NCBI GenBank assembly: GCA_001799195.1 | Contig: MGSU01000112.1 | Span: 1 to 8,627 of the forward strand | From: Deltaproteobacteria bacterium RIFOXYA12_FULL_61_11 | GTDB lineage: Bacteria; Bdellovibrionota_F; JAHFAK01; YA12-FULL-61-11 | Reading direction: 5' to 3' | Length of the DNA: 8,627 nucleotides | Part shown: in pieces, positions 1 to 5,502 of the stretch | How the letters are laid out: each line of letters begins with the position of its first letter | How positions within the stretch are numbered: position 1 is the stretch's first letter | Notes under the pieces: generated by a model | What the model was told of the DNA's origin: nothing | The model's database searches: none | What the model saw: the letters and a program-made list of their open reading frames with translations, nothing else | Translations under genes and position numbers: made by a program

Positions 1-563
1 ATTCCCACCAGGCCCTGCCGGTGCTCAGTCACGACCTCGAACGCCTGGAAGAACTGGCCTTGTTACCCTTCCGCGCAGCCATCGAGGTCGGCGTAGGCTC
101 GATCATGTCCGCCCACCTCAAGTTCCCGGCTCTGGACAACCAATTCCCCAGCACCATGTCCCCCTTCTTCATGTCCGAGCTGCTGCGCCGGCGGCTGCGC
201 TATCGCGGCCTCGTGGTCAGCGACGACCTCGGCATGGGAGCCATCGCGCACACCTATCCTCTCGAGGTAGCCGCTCACCAGGCGCTGAAGGCCGGCTGCG
301 ACATGCTCATCATCAGTAAAGAGCGCGAGCGTCAGATCGCCGTGTTCGAGAGTCTCGTACACAATGTCGAACGCGGGTTGCTCGAGGAGAGCCGCCTGCG
401 CGAGGCCAACCGCGCGGTCCAAACCGCGAAGAAAGCCTTCGTGAGGCCCCACCAGTACGATGGCAAGGCCCTGCGGAAGCTACTCAACGCGAAGGCGACC
501 GGAAAACTGCTGCAACGGATCGATGCTCTCGCAACCGATGAGGACCAGGTCACTCCTCCATGA
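1..563 (+). CDS. Beta-N-acetylhexosaminidase, glycoside hydrolase family 3 (NagZ-like), 3' part only
   Basis: This is the C-terminal part of a GH3 beta-N-acetylglucosaminidase of the NagZ type, which removes N-acetylglucosamine from muropeptides during cell-wall recycling. The open frame enters from the left edge, so the start lies outside; the GTG at 21 is only an internal Val. The first visible full codons read S-H-Q-A-L-P. In NagZ enzymes the general acid/base is a Asp-His pair in an Asp-Ser-His motif, and the two leading bases (AT) fit the end of a GAT Asp codon, so the window begins inside that motif. Further on are SAHLKFPALD (a conserved core strand), LSP-like STMSP, and VVSDDLGM, the segment carrying the catalytic nucleophile Asp. 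About 186 residues are visible, with a short charged tail at the C-terminus. The gene overlaps the next one by 4 nt (ATGA), suggesting co-translation. The family call is firm; the exact substrate (muropeptide versus other GlcNAc glycoside) is inferred. Confidence 0.87.
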   Translation, partial: SHQALPVLSHDLERLEELALLPFRAAIEVGVGSIMSAHLKFPALDNQFPSTMSPFFMSELLRRRLRYRGLVVSDDLGMGAIAHTYPLEVAAHQALKAGCDMLIISKERERQIAVFESLVHNVERGLLEESRLREANRAVQTAKKAFVRPHQYDGKALRKLLNAKATGKLLQRIDALATDEDQVTPP

Positions 564-1576
564 AACACTTCTACCGCGAACGCTTCCTCATCGCGTTCGT
601 TGCCATCCTCAGCCTCTTCGTCATCGGCAGTCTCGGCTATCGTGTGATCGAGGGTTGGCCTCTGTTCGACGGCGTGTACATGACCATGATCACCCTGGCG
701 ACCATCGGTTACGGTGAGACCCACGAGCTGAGCAACTACGGCCGACTGTTCACCATGTTCTTGATCGTCGCAGGGCTCGGTATTTTCGGTTATTCGCTGA
801 GCATCTTCACGACCTTCCTGGTCGAAGGCGAACTCAAGCGCATACTCAAGAGGAAGAAGATGGAAACAAGGGTCGGCAAGATGACCTCGCACTACATCGT
901 CTGCGGAGCGGGCAATACCGGTCGCTGGATCGTCGACGAGATCCTCAAGGCGAAAGAAGACGTAGTGGTTATTGATAAAGATCCGAAGAGGCTGGAATTC
1001 CTCGAAAATCAACCGACAGCCGTCTATATCGTGGGAGACGGCTCGCGAGAACAAACGCTCCTCGACGCCGGGATCCATCGTGCATCGGGTTTGATCACCG
1101 CCCTCTCCGAGGACAAGGAGAACCTCTTCGTGGTCCTCACCGCCCGAGGCCTCAATCCCAAGCTCAAGATCATTTCCCGGGTCATCGACGGAGAGAGTGA
1201 GAAGAAACTGCTCATGGCCGGGGCGACCGGGACGGTCAACCCTCAGAAGATCGGTGGGTTGCGTCTGGCCTCGATGATGTTGCGCCCCACCGTGGTTACC
1301 TTCCTGGACACCATGATGCGGGTCAGCAAGGTCCCCCTCCGAGTCGAAGAGGCGGAGATCCAGGTCGGATCAAGTTTGCAGAATGTGACCTTGGGAGAAG
1401 CTCGCATCCCGGAAAGAACGGGACTCTTGGTCGTCGCGGTCAAGAAGAAGGGCGATGACGCCGATTTCTTCTACAACCCTCCGCAGGAGTACATCTTGCG
1501 CGCCCATGACGTGGTGATTATTATGGGTTCTTACGATAACTTACGCAAGCTCAAGGAGTTGGCAACAGCTCGCTGA
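560..1576 (+). CDS. MthK-like potassium channel: two TM helices, pore loop, cytosolic RCK (TrkA-N/TrkA-C) domain
   Basis: This encodes a 338-residue inner-membrane K+ channel with a regulator-of-conductance (RCK) domain. TM1 is about residues 9-28. The pore helix and selectivity filter are about 38-53, with T48-I49-G50-Y51-G52-E53, a TxGYG filter ending in Glu instead of the common Asp. TM2 is about 62-87 and is glycine-rich (AGLGIFG), as needed for a gating hinge. A basic linker (about 92-100) leads into a Rossmann TrkA-N domain (about 110-235), with the GxGxxG loop at G116-G121 and acidic D139 at the end of the second strand, which points to NAD(H)-type or adenine-nucleotide ligands. The TrkA-C domain is about 255-338. 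There is no S1-S4 voltage sensor. By eye, the Ca2+ ligands known in MthK (D184, E210, E212) align to non-acidic residues, so Ca2+ gating is doubtful. The ATG overlaps the stop of the glycosidase gene (ATGA), implying translational coupling; only a distant GAGGA precedes it. Family assignment is secure; ligand and physiological role are inferred. Confidence 0.92.
   Translation: MKHFYRERFLIAFVAILSLFVIGSLGYRVIEGWPLFDGVYMTMITLATIGYGETHELSNYGRLFTMFLIVAGLGIFGYSLSIFTTFLVEGELKRILKRKKMETRVGKMTSHYIVCGAGNTGRWIVDEILKAKEDVVVIDKDPKRLEFLENQPTAVYIVGDGSREQTLLDAGIHRASGLITALSEDKENLFVVLTARGLNPKLKIISRVIDGESEKKLLMAGATGTVNPQKIGGLRLASMMLRPTVVTFLDTMMRVSKVPLRVEEAEIQVGSSLQNVTLGEARIPERTGLLVVAVKKKGDDADFFYNPPQEYILRAHDVVIIMGSYDNLRKLKELATAR
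851..862 (+). promoter_or_regulatory. Candidate internal ribosome binding site and ATG for a free RCK domain
   Basis: Within the channel gene an in-frame ATG (860-862, codon 101) is preceded by AGGA at 851-854 with 5 nt spacing, in a purine-rich run AAGAGGAAGAAG. The ATG sits exactly at the junction between TM2 and the RCK domain. In MthK an internal Met start (M107) yields a soluble RCK subunit that joins four full-length subunits to form the gating ring. The purine run also simply encodes the basic K-R-K-K linker, so the resemblance to a ribosome binding site may be a by-product of amino-acid choice. Confidence 0.4.
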
Positions 1577-1621
1577 CACCTCCGAGAACCCTTTGCCCAC
1601 CACACGAAACCGGACCCACCC

Positions 1622-2746
1622 ATGCCGACCTACGAAGCCCCCCCCGAGACGACAGCCACCGTGGAAGGAGAGAAGGATCACCTCGAGACGCTGGGGTTCT
1701 CGGCCTTCTTCGCCGAACAGCTCAGCAAGGCCGAGCACGCGGGGGGTATTCCCGCCCGCATCGCGGCCGAACACCGCGGCGGCTATGAGGTCTGGGCGTC
1801 ATCCTCGGAGGGCCCGGCCCAGCTCGCGGGGAAACTGCGGGCCTCCCTAGAGCGTGAAGCTCTCCCCGGCGTGGGCGACTGGGTCCTCGTGCGGGAAGCC
1901 CCTGCTCCCGATCGGACCGCGATCATCGAACGGGTTCTGGAACGTCGCACGGTCTTCACCCGCGGCGCCGTCGGCCGTCCGGTACGGCTGCAGGTGATCG
2001 CCGCGAACGTGGACCTGCTCTTCGTGGTCTGCGGGTTGGACGGCGATTTCAACCTCCACCGCATCGAACGCTATCTCTCCCGCATCTGGGCCGGCGGAGC
2101 CACGCCCATCGTGCTGCTCAACAAGGCCGATCTCTGCGAACAGTCGGCCGCGCGCACGCTTGAGGTCGAGATGCGCTGCCGCGGCGTAGCGATCCACGCG
2201 ATCAGCGCCTTGCACGCCGAGGGTCTCGAGGTGGTGCGTGCCGCACTCCGACCCGGTCTCACCGCCGCCTTCGTCGGCTCCTCGGGGGCAGGAAAATCGA
2301 CTCTGGTCAATGCCTTGCTCGGGGAAGAGCTCATGCTCACCGGCGCCGTGCGGGCCCACGACGGACGCGGCCGCCACGTCACCACCCACCGGCAACTCGT
2401 GCTGCTGCCAGGAGGGGGGTTGTTGCTGGACACTCCGGGCATGAGGGAACTACAACTCGTTGACAGCGATGGCATCGACGCGGTCTTCCCCGAGCTCGCG
2501 CCGCTCGCGTCACGCTGCCGGTTCCGCGATTGCCGCCACGCGGGCGAACCCGGCTGCGCGGTCCAGGCCGCCGTGGAGGCGGGCGAACTCTCCTCGGACC
2601 GGCTCGAGCATTACCGCACGCTCGAGCGAGAAGCCCAAGCCTTCGAACGCCGGCACGATGAGCGCTTGCGCAGGCAGAGCGGACGGGTCTGGGGGCAGCT
2701 CTACGAGGAAGCCCTCAGGATCCGGCGTTGGAAGGAAAGCGAATAG
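1622..2746 (+). CDS. rsgA: Ribosome small subunit-dependent GTPase A (RsgA/YjeQ/YloQ)
   Basis: This encodes a 374-residue circularly permuted GTPase that binds the 30S subunit late in assembly and helps release maturation factors. The permuted motif order is clear: G4 N-K-A-D at 167-170, G5 S-A-L at 195-197, G1 GSSGAGKST at 219-227, a G2-like RGRHVTTHR at 249-257, and G3 DTPGMRE at 270-276. An OB-fold occupies about 45-110. A C-terminal zinc knuckle is formed by C299, C304, H306 and C312, followed by a helical, Arg/Glu-rich tail. The N-terminal segment LETLGFSAFF resembles the longer RsgA subgroup that starts with a conserved LGW/F-x-x-F stretch, which supports using the ATG at 1622. No good Shine-Dalgarno sequence precedes it, and a GTG at 1661 (codon 14) is a possible alternative. 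It lies 45 nt after the channel gene on the same strand and ends 6 nt from the convergent MEMO-family gene. Confidence 0.96.
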   Translation: MPTYEAPPETTATVEGEKDHLETLGFSAFFAEQLSKAEHAGGIPARIAAEHRGGYEVWASSSEGPAQLAGKLRASLEREALPGVGDWVLVREAPAPDRTAIIERVLERRTVFTRGAVGRPVRLQVIAANVDLLFVVCGLDGDFNLHRIERYLSRIWAGGATPIVLLNKADLCEQSAARTLEVEMRCRGVAIHAISALHAEGLEVVRAALRPGLTAAFVGSSGAGKSTLVNALLGEELMLTGAVRAHDGRGRHVTTHRQLVLLPGGGLLLDTPGMRELQLVDSDGIDAVFPELAPLASRCRFRDCRHAGEPGCAVQAAVEAGELSSDRLEHYRTLEREAQAFERRHDERLRRQSGRVWGQLYEEALRIRRWKESE

Positions 2747-2752
2747 GCTCCC

Positions 2753-3562
2753 TCAGCGAACGACCACGCCGGCATACCCCACGATCCAGTCTTCGCGCTG
2801 ACTGACGGCGAAAGAGGTGGTCCGGGCGAGCACCTCTGCCGTGGTCGCACCGAGCCCGCGGGCGGCGAAGAGCATGGCCGTGGCCGGGAGCACCCCGCAC
2901 ATGGAGATGCGTTCCCGGCGGACCACCGCGTGGAGCCCTTCGGGATCAAGGGCCAGGATAGCCTCGAGGGCAAGCCCGTCCTTGCGCTTGGTCTCGGCTT
3001 GGGTCTCGCCGTGCGAGAAATCCGAGGACGCCACGATCAGGGCCTTCCCGTCGAGTTCTTGGATCAACTCGCAGAGAGCCTTGCCGAGCGAACGGCAGTG
3101 TTCGAGGGAAGCATGGTTGAGACAGACCGGGACGATGCCGCAGTCGAACCCGAGAAAATGTTGGAGCAAGGGGAGTTGCAGCTCCAGGGCGTGCTCTCCG
3201 TGGTGGTTCGAAAGATCCAGCTTGGCCTGAGGACACCGCAGGGCCAGCTCCTTGCACAGCTCGGACCTGACCGGGGTGCTTCCCAAGGGACTCTCCCAGC
3301 TCCCGTCCGGCCAGATACCGATGACCGACCCCTCGCCGGTGTGGCTCGGCCCCAGCAGGAAGACGGTCTCCACGGGAGGCAGGGCGGCCCAGGTCGTGGC
3401 CGCGGTCGCCCCCGAATAGAGATAACCCGCATGGGGAACCACCGCGCCGAAGGCGGCAGACTTCACGGTCGGCGCCACGGCGAAGGCTTCTATCGCGGCG
3501 CGGAGGGCTGAAGGTTTGCCGGGATACCAGGCTCCGGCGAATTCGGCGCGACGAGACGGCAT
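2753..3562 (-). CDS. MEMO1-family protein (AmmeMemoRadiSam system protein B-like)
   Basis: This encodes a 269-residue protein of the MEMO1 family, a relative of extradiol dioxygenases. Human MEMO1 binds redox metal. The conserved sites are all present in the shortened numbering: VPHAGYLYSG with H44, LGPSHTGE with H74, a NHHGEHALE segment with E123/H124, VASSDFSHGE with D181 and H184, and SMCGVLPATA with C222. The last corresponds to the active-site Cys of human MEMO1. The start is placed at the ATG at 3562: it is preceded by GAGGGAG, gives the family-typical beginning (RRAEFAGAWYPG) and avoids overlap. A GTG/ATG further upstream (3598) would overlap the glycosyltransferase gene by 22 nt. It lies 14 nt downstream of that gene and is probably co-transcribed with it. 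In many genomes this family is clustered with AMMECR1-like and radical SAM partners; neither is in this window. Family call is firm; biochemical function remains unsettled for bacterial members. Confidence 0.9.
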   Translation of the reverse strand: MPSRRAEFAGAWYPGKPSALRAAIEAFAVAPTVKSAAFGAVVPHAGYLYSGATAATTWAALPPVETVFLLGPSHTGEGSVIGIWPDGSWESPLGSTPVRSELCKELALRCPQAKLDLSNHHGEHALELQLPLLQHFLGFDCGIVPVCLNHASLEHCRSLGKALCELIQELDGKALIVASSDFSHGETQAETKRKDGLALEAILALDPEGLHAVVRRERISMCGVLPATAMLFAARGLGATTAEVLARTTSFAVSQREDWIVGYAGVVVR

Positions 3563-3564
3563 GG

Positions 3565-3571
3565 CTCCCTC
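3565..3571 (-). promoter_or_regulatory. Ribosome binding site that fixes the MEMO-family start
   Basis: On the minus strand the 14-nt gap after the glycosyltransferase stop reads as AAGAGGGAGCC just before ATG. GAGG ends 5 nt upstream of the ATG at 3562. This is the best Shine-Dalgarno match in the window and favours the 269-residue form over the longer open frame. Confidence 0.7.
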
Positions 3572-3576
3572 TTCTA

Positions 3577-4257
3577 TTAATGATAACGGACGATACACCA
3601 GATAGCCCGAACCGCGTCTTTGATCCCGATCTTCTTGCCCTCGGCATACCCCCGGCCGAAATAGCTGATCCCCACCTCGTAGATACGGAGATTGCGCTTG
3701 GCGATCTTGGCCGTGAACTCTGGTTCGAAGCCGAAACGATCCTCTCGCAGGTCCAGGCCCTCGAGGACCTCTCGGCGGAAGGCCTTGAAGCCGGTCTCCA
3801 TGTCAGTCAGGTTGAGGTTGGTGAACATGTTGGAGCAGAGGGTCAGCAAGCGGTTGCCGAGATAGTGCCAGAAGAACAGCACCCTGTGCGGTTTACTGCC
3901 CTGGAAGCGCGAACCGTAGACCACGTCGGCATAATCGCGGAGCAGGGGTTCGAGGAGCTGGGGATAGTCCTTGGGGTGGTATTCCAGATCCGCGTCCTGG
4001 ATCAGGATAATCTCGCCTCGAGCCTCGGAGAACCCGGCGCGCAGGGCGAAACCCTTGCCGCGGTTCCTCGGCAACTCGACCAACCGGGCACCGAAACGGC
4101 TCACCTGCCGGCGCAACAAAGCCCTGGTACCGTCGGTGGAACCGTCGTCGATGACGATGAGCTCGCGCTCCGGCAAATCCACGGCCGCCACGCGCTCGAG
4201 CACCTCGAGGATGGTGGCCGCTTCGTTGAAGACCGGAATGAGAATGGACACCTTCAT
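3577..4257 (-). CDS. Family 2 glycosyltransferase, dolichol/polyprenol-phosphate mannose synthase (DPM1)-like
   Basis: This encodes a 226-residue cytoplasmic or membrane-associated GT-A glycosyltransferase. Such enzymes move a sugar from a nucleotide sugar onto a polyprenyl phosphate, supplying lipid-linked donors for envelope glycans or glycoproteins. The sequence starts MKVSILIPVFNEAATI, typical of GT2. It continues with VIDDGSTDGT (D37, D38, D42, nucleotide binding), NRGKGFALRAGF, the metal-binding D88-A-D90 in LIQDADLEYHP, GSRF at 115-118, TDMETGFKAF (about 151-160), FGFEPEFTAKIAK (about 175-187) and the C-terminal GYAEGKKIGIKDAVRAIW motif of the DPM1 subgroup. No C-terminal transmembrane domain is present, so it matches the short DPM1-like form. 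The ATG at 4257 is chosen over a GTG at 4311 because it places the family motif at the N-terminus; no clear Shine-Dalgarno is visible for it. Acceptor and sugar cannot be deduced. Confidence 0.91.
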   Translation of the reverse strand: MKVSILIPVFNEAATILEVLERVAAVDLPERELIVIDDGSTDGTRALLRRQVSRFGARLVELPRNRGKGFALRAGFSEARGEIILIQDADLEYHPKDYPQLLEPLLRDYADVVYGSRFQGSKPHRVLFFWHYLGNRLLTLCSNMFTNLNLTDMETGFKAFRREVLEGLDLREDRFGFEPEFTAKIAKRNLRIYEVGISYFGRGYAEGKKIGIKDAVRAIWCIVRYH

Positions 4258-4338
4258 GACCGAGGACGATAGCAGCAGCCGGGAAAGCCGGTCAAGTGCC
4301 GAAACCCACACTCGGTAACCATACTAGTAAAGGGGTAT

Positions 4339-4474
4339 TTCAGTTTTGGGTGGTTCAAGGGGTCCTGTCACCTCTCACCCCCACCATGCTCATTCTTGCG
4401 CGTGGTGGGGACCCCCCGTCGGTGCCACCCCATCGTTGGAGGGGGCACTCAAGTGCAATTCACCCAAAACTGAA
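4339..4474. repeat. 136-bp segment with perfect 14-nt terminal inverted repeats (MITE-like or large hairpin)
   Basis: The left end TTCAGTTTTGGGTG (4339-4352) and the right end CACCCAAAACTGAA (4461-4474) are exact reverse complements, separated by 108 bp of non-coding sequence. The interior is G/C-homopolymer rich and contains smaller hairpins, the strongest at 4379-4410. This shape fits a miniature inverted-repeat transposable element or a decayed insertion-sequence remnant. There is no obvious target-site duplication: the left flank ends GGGGTAT and the right flank begins CTTCTG. No transposase fragment is visible. It could instead be a structured RNA or a regulatory hairpin. I do not recognise the repeat sequence with confidence. 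Confidence 0.45.
4379..4410. repeat. GC-rich hairpin inside the inverted-repeat segment
   Basis: CCCCACCA (4379-4386) pairs with TGGTGGGG (4403-4410), and the stem extends inward by a G-T wobble and a G-C pair to 10 bp with a 12-nt loop. No T-run follows on the plus strand, so it is not a classical intrinsic terminator in that direction. It probably belongs to the folding of the surrounding 136-bp element. Confidence 0.5.
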
Positions 4475-4543
4475 CTTCTGAAGCCTTACACCTTCGATCG
4501 CCCACCGACGTGGGTCCTGAATTCCCCGGGACTTGTTCAGTCA

Positions 4544-4559
4544 GTGTACAATGGTACAC
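4544..4559. promoter_or_regulatory. 16-bp palindrome GTGTAC-N4-GTACAC, candidate operator
   Basis: GTGTAC (4544-4549) and GTACAC (4554-4559) are exact inverted copies around AATG. The site ends about 20 bp upstream of the predicted -35 box of the regulator gene, a position suited to activator or repressor binding. The adjacent gene encodes a predicted DNA-binding protein, so autoregulation is a reasonable inference, but no binding-site consensus for this family is known to me. Confidence 0.4.
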
Positions 4560-4578
4560 ACTTTCTCAGCTCAGCGCT

Positions 4579-4606
4579 TTGGCTTGCGGGCAGTTCGGGT
4601 TATACT
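4579..4606 (+). promoter_or_regulatory. Sigma70-like promoter for the regulator-lipoprotein operon
   Basis: A -35 candidate TTGGCT (4579-4584, 4 of 6 consensus) is separated by 16 bp from a -10 candidate TATACT (4601-4606, 5 of 6 consensus). Transcription would begin near 4613, giving a leader of about 50 nt before the ATG at 4666. The -10 match stands out in this GC-rich context; the -35 is moderate. Confidence 0.5.
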
Positions 4607-4665
4607 TCCAAAGGTGAACCAGAGCGATCGGTTACCACCCATGCGCGAGGTACCCCGGGTCGGTT

Positions 4666-5502
4666 ATGGCGGTGAATATTTTCGACTACGATGACTATCG
4701 CGTGTTCCTGCGCGACAGGTTCGACGAGCTCAAGAAAGAGAAGTCTCAGTTCTCCTTCCGATTCTTCGCCCGAAAAGCGGGTCTCGCGGCGTGGAACTTC
4801 CCAAGCCTGGTGATCAAGGGGAAGCGCAACCTCTCCAAAGAGAGCGTGTATAAATTCTCCACCGCGCTCGGGCTGCAGCCCAAGGAACACGAGTATTTCG
4901 AGAACCTCGTGTTCCTCAACCAAGCCGACACGATCAAAGAGAAGAACCATTACTACCTCAAATTGAACAAAGTCCGCGGTCCCTCGAAGATCAAGAGATT
5001 GTTGGAACTGGAGTTTTCCTATTATTCCGAGTGGTACATCCCGGTGCTGCGCGAAATGGTCGAACTGGCGGGGTTGCCCGAGGACCCCGAACGCATCGCC
5101 AAGCTCCTGGATCCACCCATCACCCGCAGAGAGGTGGAGAGGGGTTTCTCCGTACTCGAAGAACTGGGGTTGATCGAGTACGTCGAAGGACGCCGGGTCA
5201 AAAAGGACCGCACCCTGACGACCGACAGCGAGGCCCGTAGCCTGCTGATCAAGAACTTCCACCATCGCATGATCTCTCTCGGCCTCGAGGCCCTGGACCG
5301 TTTCCAACCCGACGAGCGCAACATCTCCTCCCTGACGCTCTCCATCACAGATGAACAGTTCGAGGAGGTCAAACGCCGCACCTACGAATTCATGCAGGAA
5401 ATCCTTGCCCTGGTGACCAACGAGAAGAGAACTGATAGAATCTACCAGTGCAACTTCCAGCTCTTCCCCTTGACGAGGAGCATACATACACATGAGGATT
5501 GA
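4666..5502 (+). CDS. TIGR02147 family transcriptional regulator (DUF4423 domain)
   Basis: This encodes a 278-residue protein of the TIGR02147 family, first noted as a paralogous family in Fibrobacter succinogenes and also present in Bdellovibrio-like bacteria. It opens with the family signature NIFDYDDYRVFLRDRFDELK, then FSFRFFARKAGLAAWNFPSLV (about 29-49) and GKRNLSKESVYKFSTALGL (52-70), which look like an XRE-like helix-turn-helix. ALGL..KEHEYFENLVFLNQA follows (68-87). The DUF4423 region spans about 110-270 and contains a winged-helix-like segment ITRREVERGFSVLEELGLIEY (152-172). No signal peptide or membrane segment is seen. The ATG at 4666 is used because the family motif starts four residues later; its ribosome binding site is weak (GAGGT 14 nt away). 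It overlaps the downstream lipoprotein gene by 11 nt, so the two are probably one operon and the regulator may control it. Family call is strong; target genes and signal are unknown. Confidence 0.9.
   Translation: MAVNIFDYDDYRVFLRDRFDELKKEKSQFSFRFFARKAGLAAWNFPSLVIKGKRNLSKESVYKFSTALGLQPKEHEYFENLVFLNQADTIKEKNHYYLKLNKVRGPSKIKRLLELEFSYYSEWYIPVLREMVELAGLPEDPERIAKLLDPPITRREVERGFSVLEELGLIEYVEGRRVKKDRTLTTDSEARSLLIKNFHHRMISLGLEALDRFQPDERNISSLTLSITDEQFEEVKRRTYEFMQEILALVTNEKRTDRIYQCNFQLFPLTRSIHTHED
5475..5480 (+). promoter_or_regulatory. Ribosome binding site of the lipoprotein gene, inside the regulator gene
   Basis: GAGGAG lies within the last codons of the regulator gene, 11 nt before the lipoprotein ATG at 5492. 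The spacing is somewhat long, and the intervening bases are a low-complexity CATACATACACA. Because the start overlaps the regulator stop, ribosomes ending the regulator could reinitiate here. Confidence 0.5.

Larger units (their letters stand above)
4258..4665. other. Intergenic region between divergent genes (408 bp)
   Basis: This stretch separates the minus-strand glycosyltransferase from the plus-strand regulator and must hold the start signals for both. I see no credible gene in it: the only open frames are short, Pro/Arg-rich and start without ribosome binding sites. It contains an inverted-repeat-bounded segment (4339-4474), a palindrome (4544-4559) and a sigma70-like promoter for the regulator (4579-4606), all listed separately. 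I could not find a convincing promoter for the glycosyltransferase on the minus strand. A perfect 8-bp palindrome TACTAGTA lies at 4322-4329, and a small CCCAC/GTGGG hairpin at 4501-4514. Confidence 0.8.

Noticed and set aside
21-23. GTG as the start of the NagZ-like gene
   Set aside because: The frame is open to the left edge and the preceding codons (S-H-Q-A-L-P) match the conserved catalytic region, so the gene begins outside the window.
332-1078. 248-codon minus-strand open frame opposite the glycosidase/channel junction
   Set aside because: It spans the ends of two well-supported genes on the other strand and has no recognisable domain.
3580-4272. 230-codon plus-strand open frame opposite the glycosyltransferase
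   Set aside because: Composition is that of a codon-phase shadow of the GT2 gene, which has unmistakable motifs.
4296-4481. Small open frame (61 codons) in the intergenic region
   Set aside because: It runs through the inverted-repeat element, has no ribosome binding site and no family resemblance.
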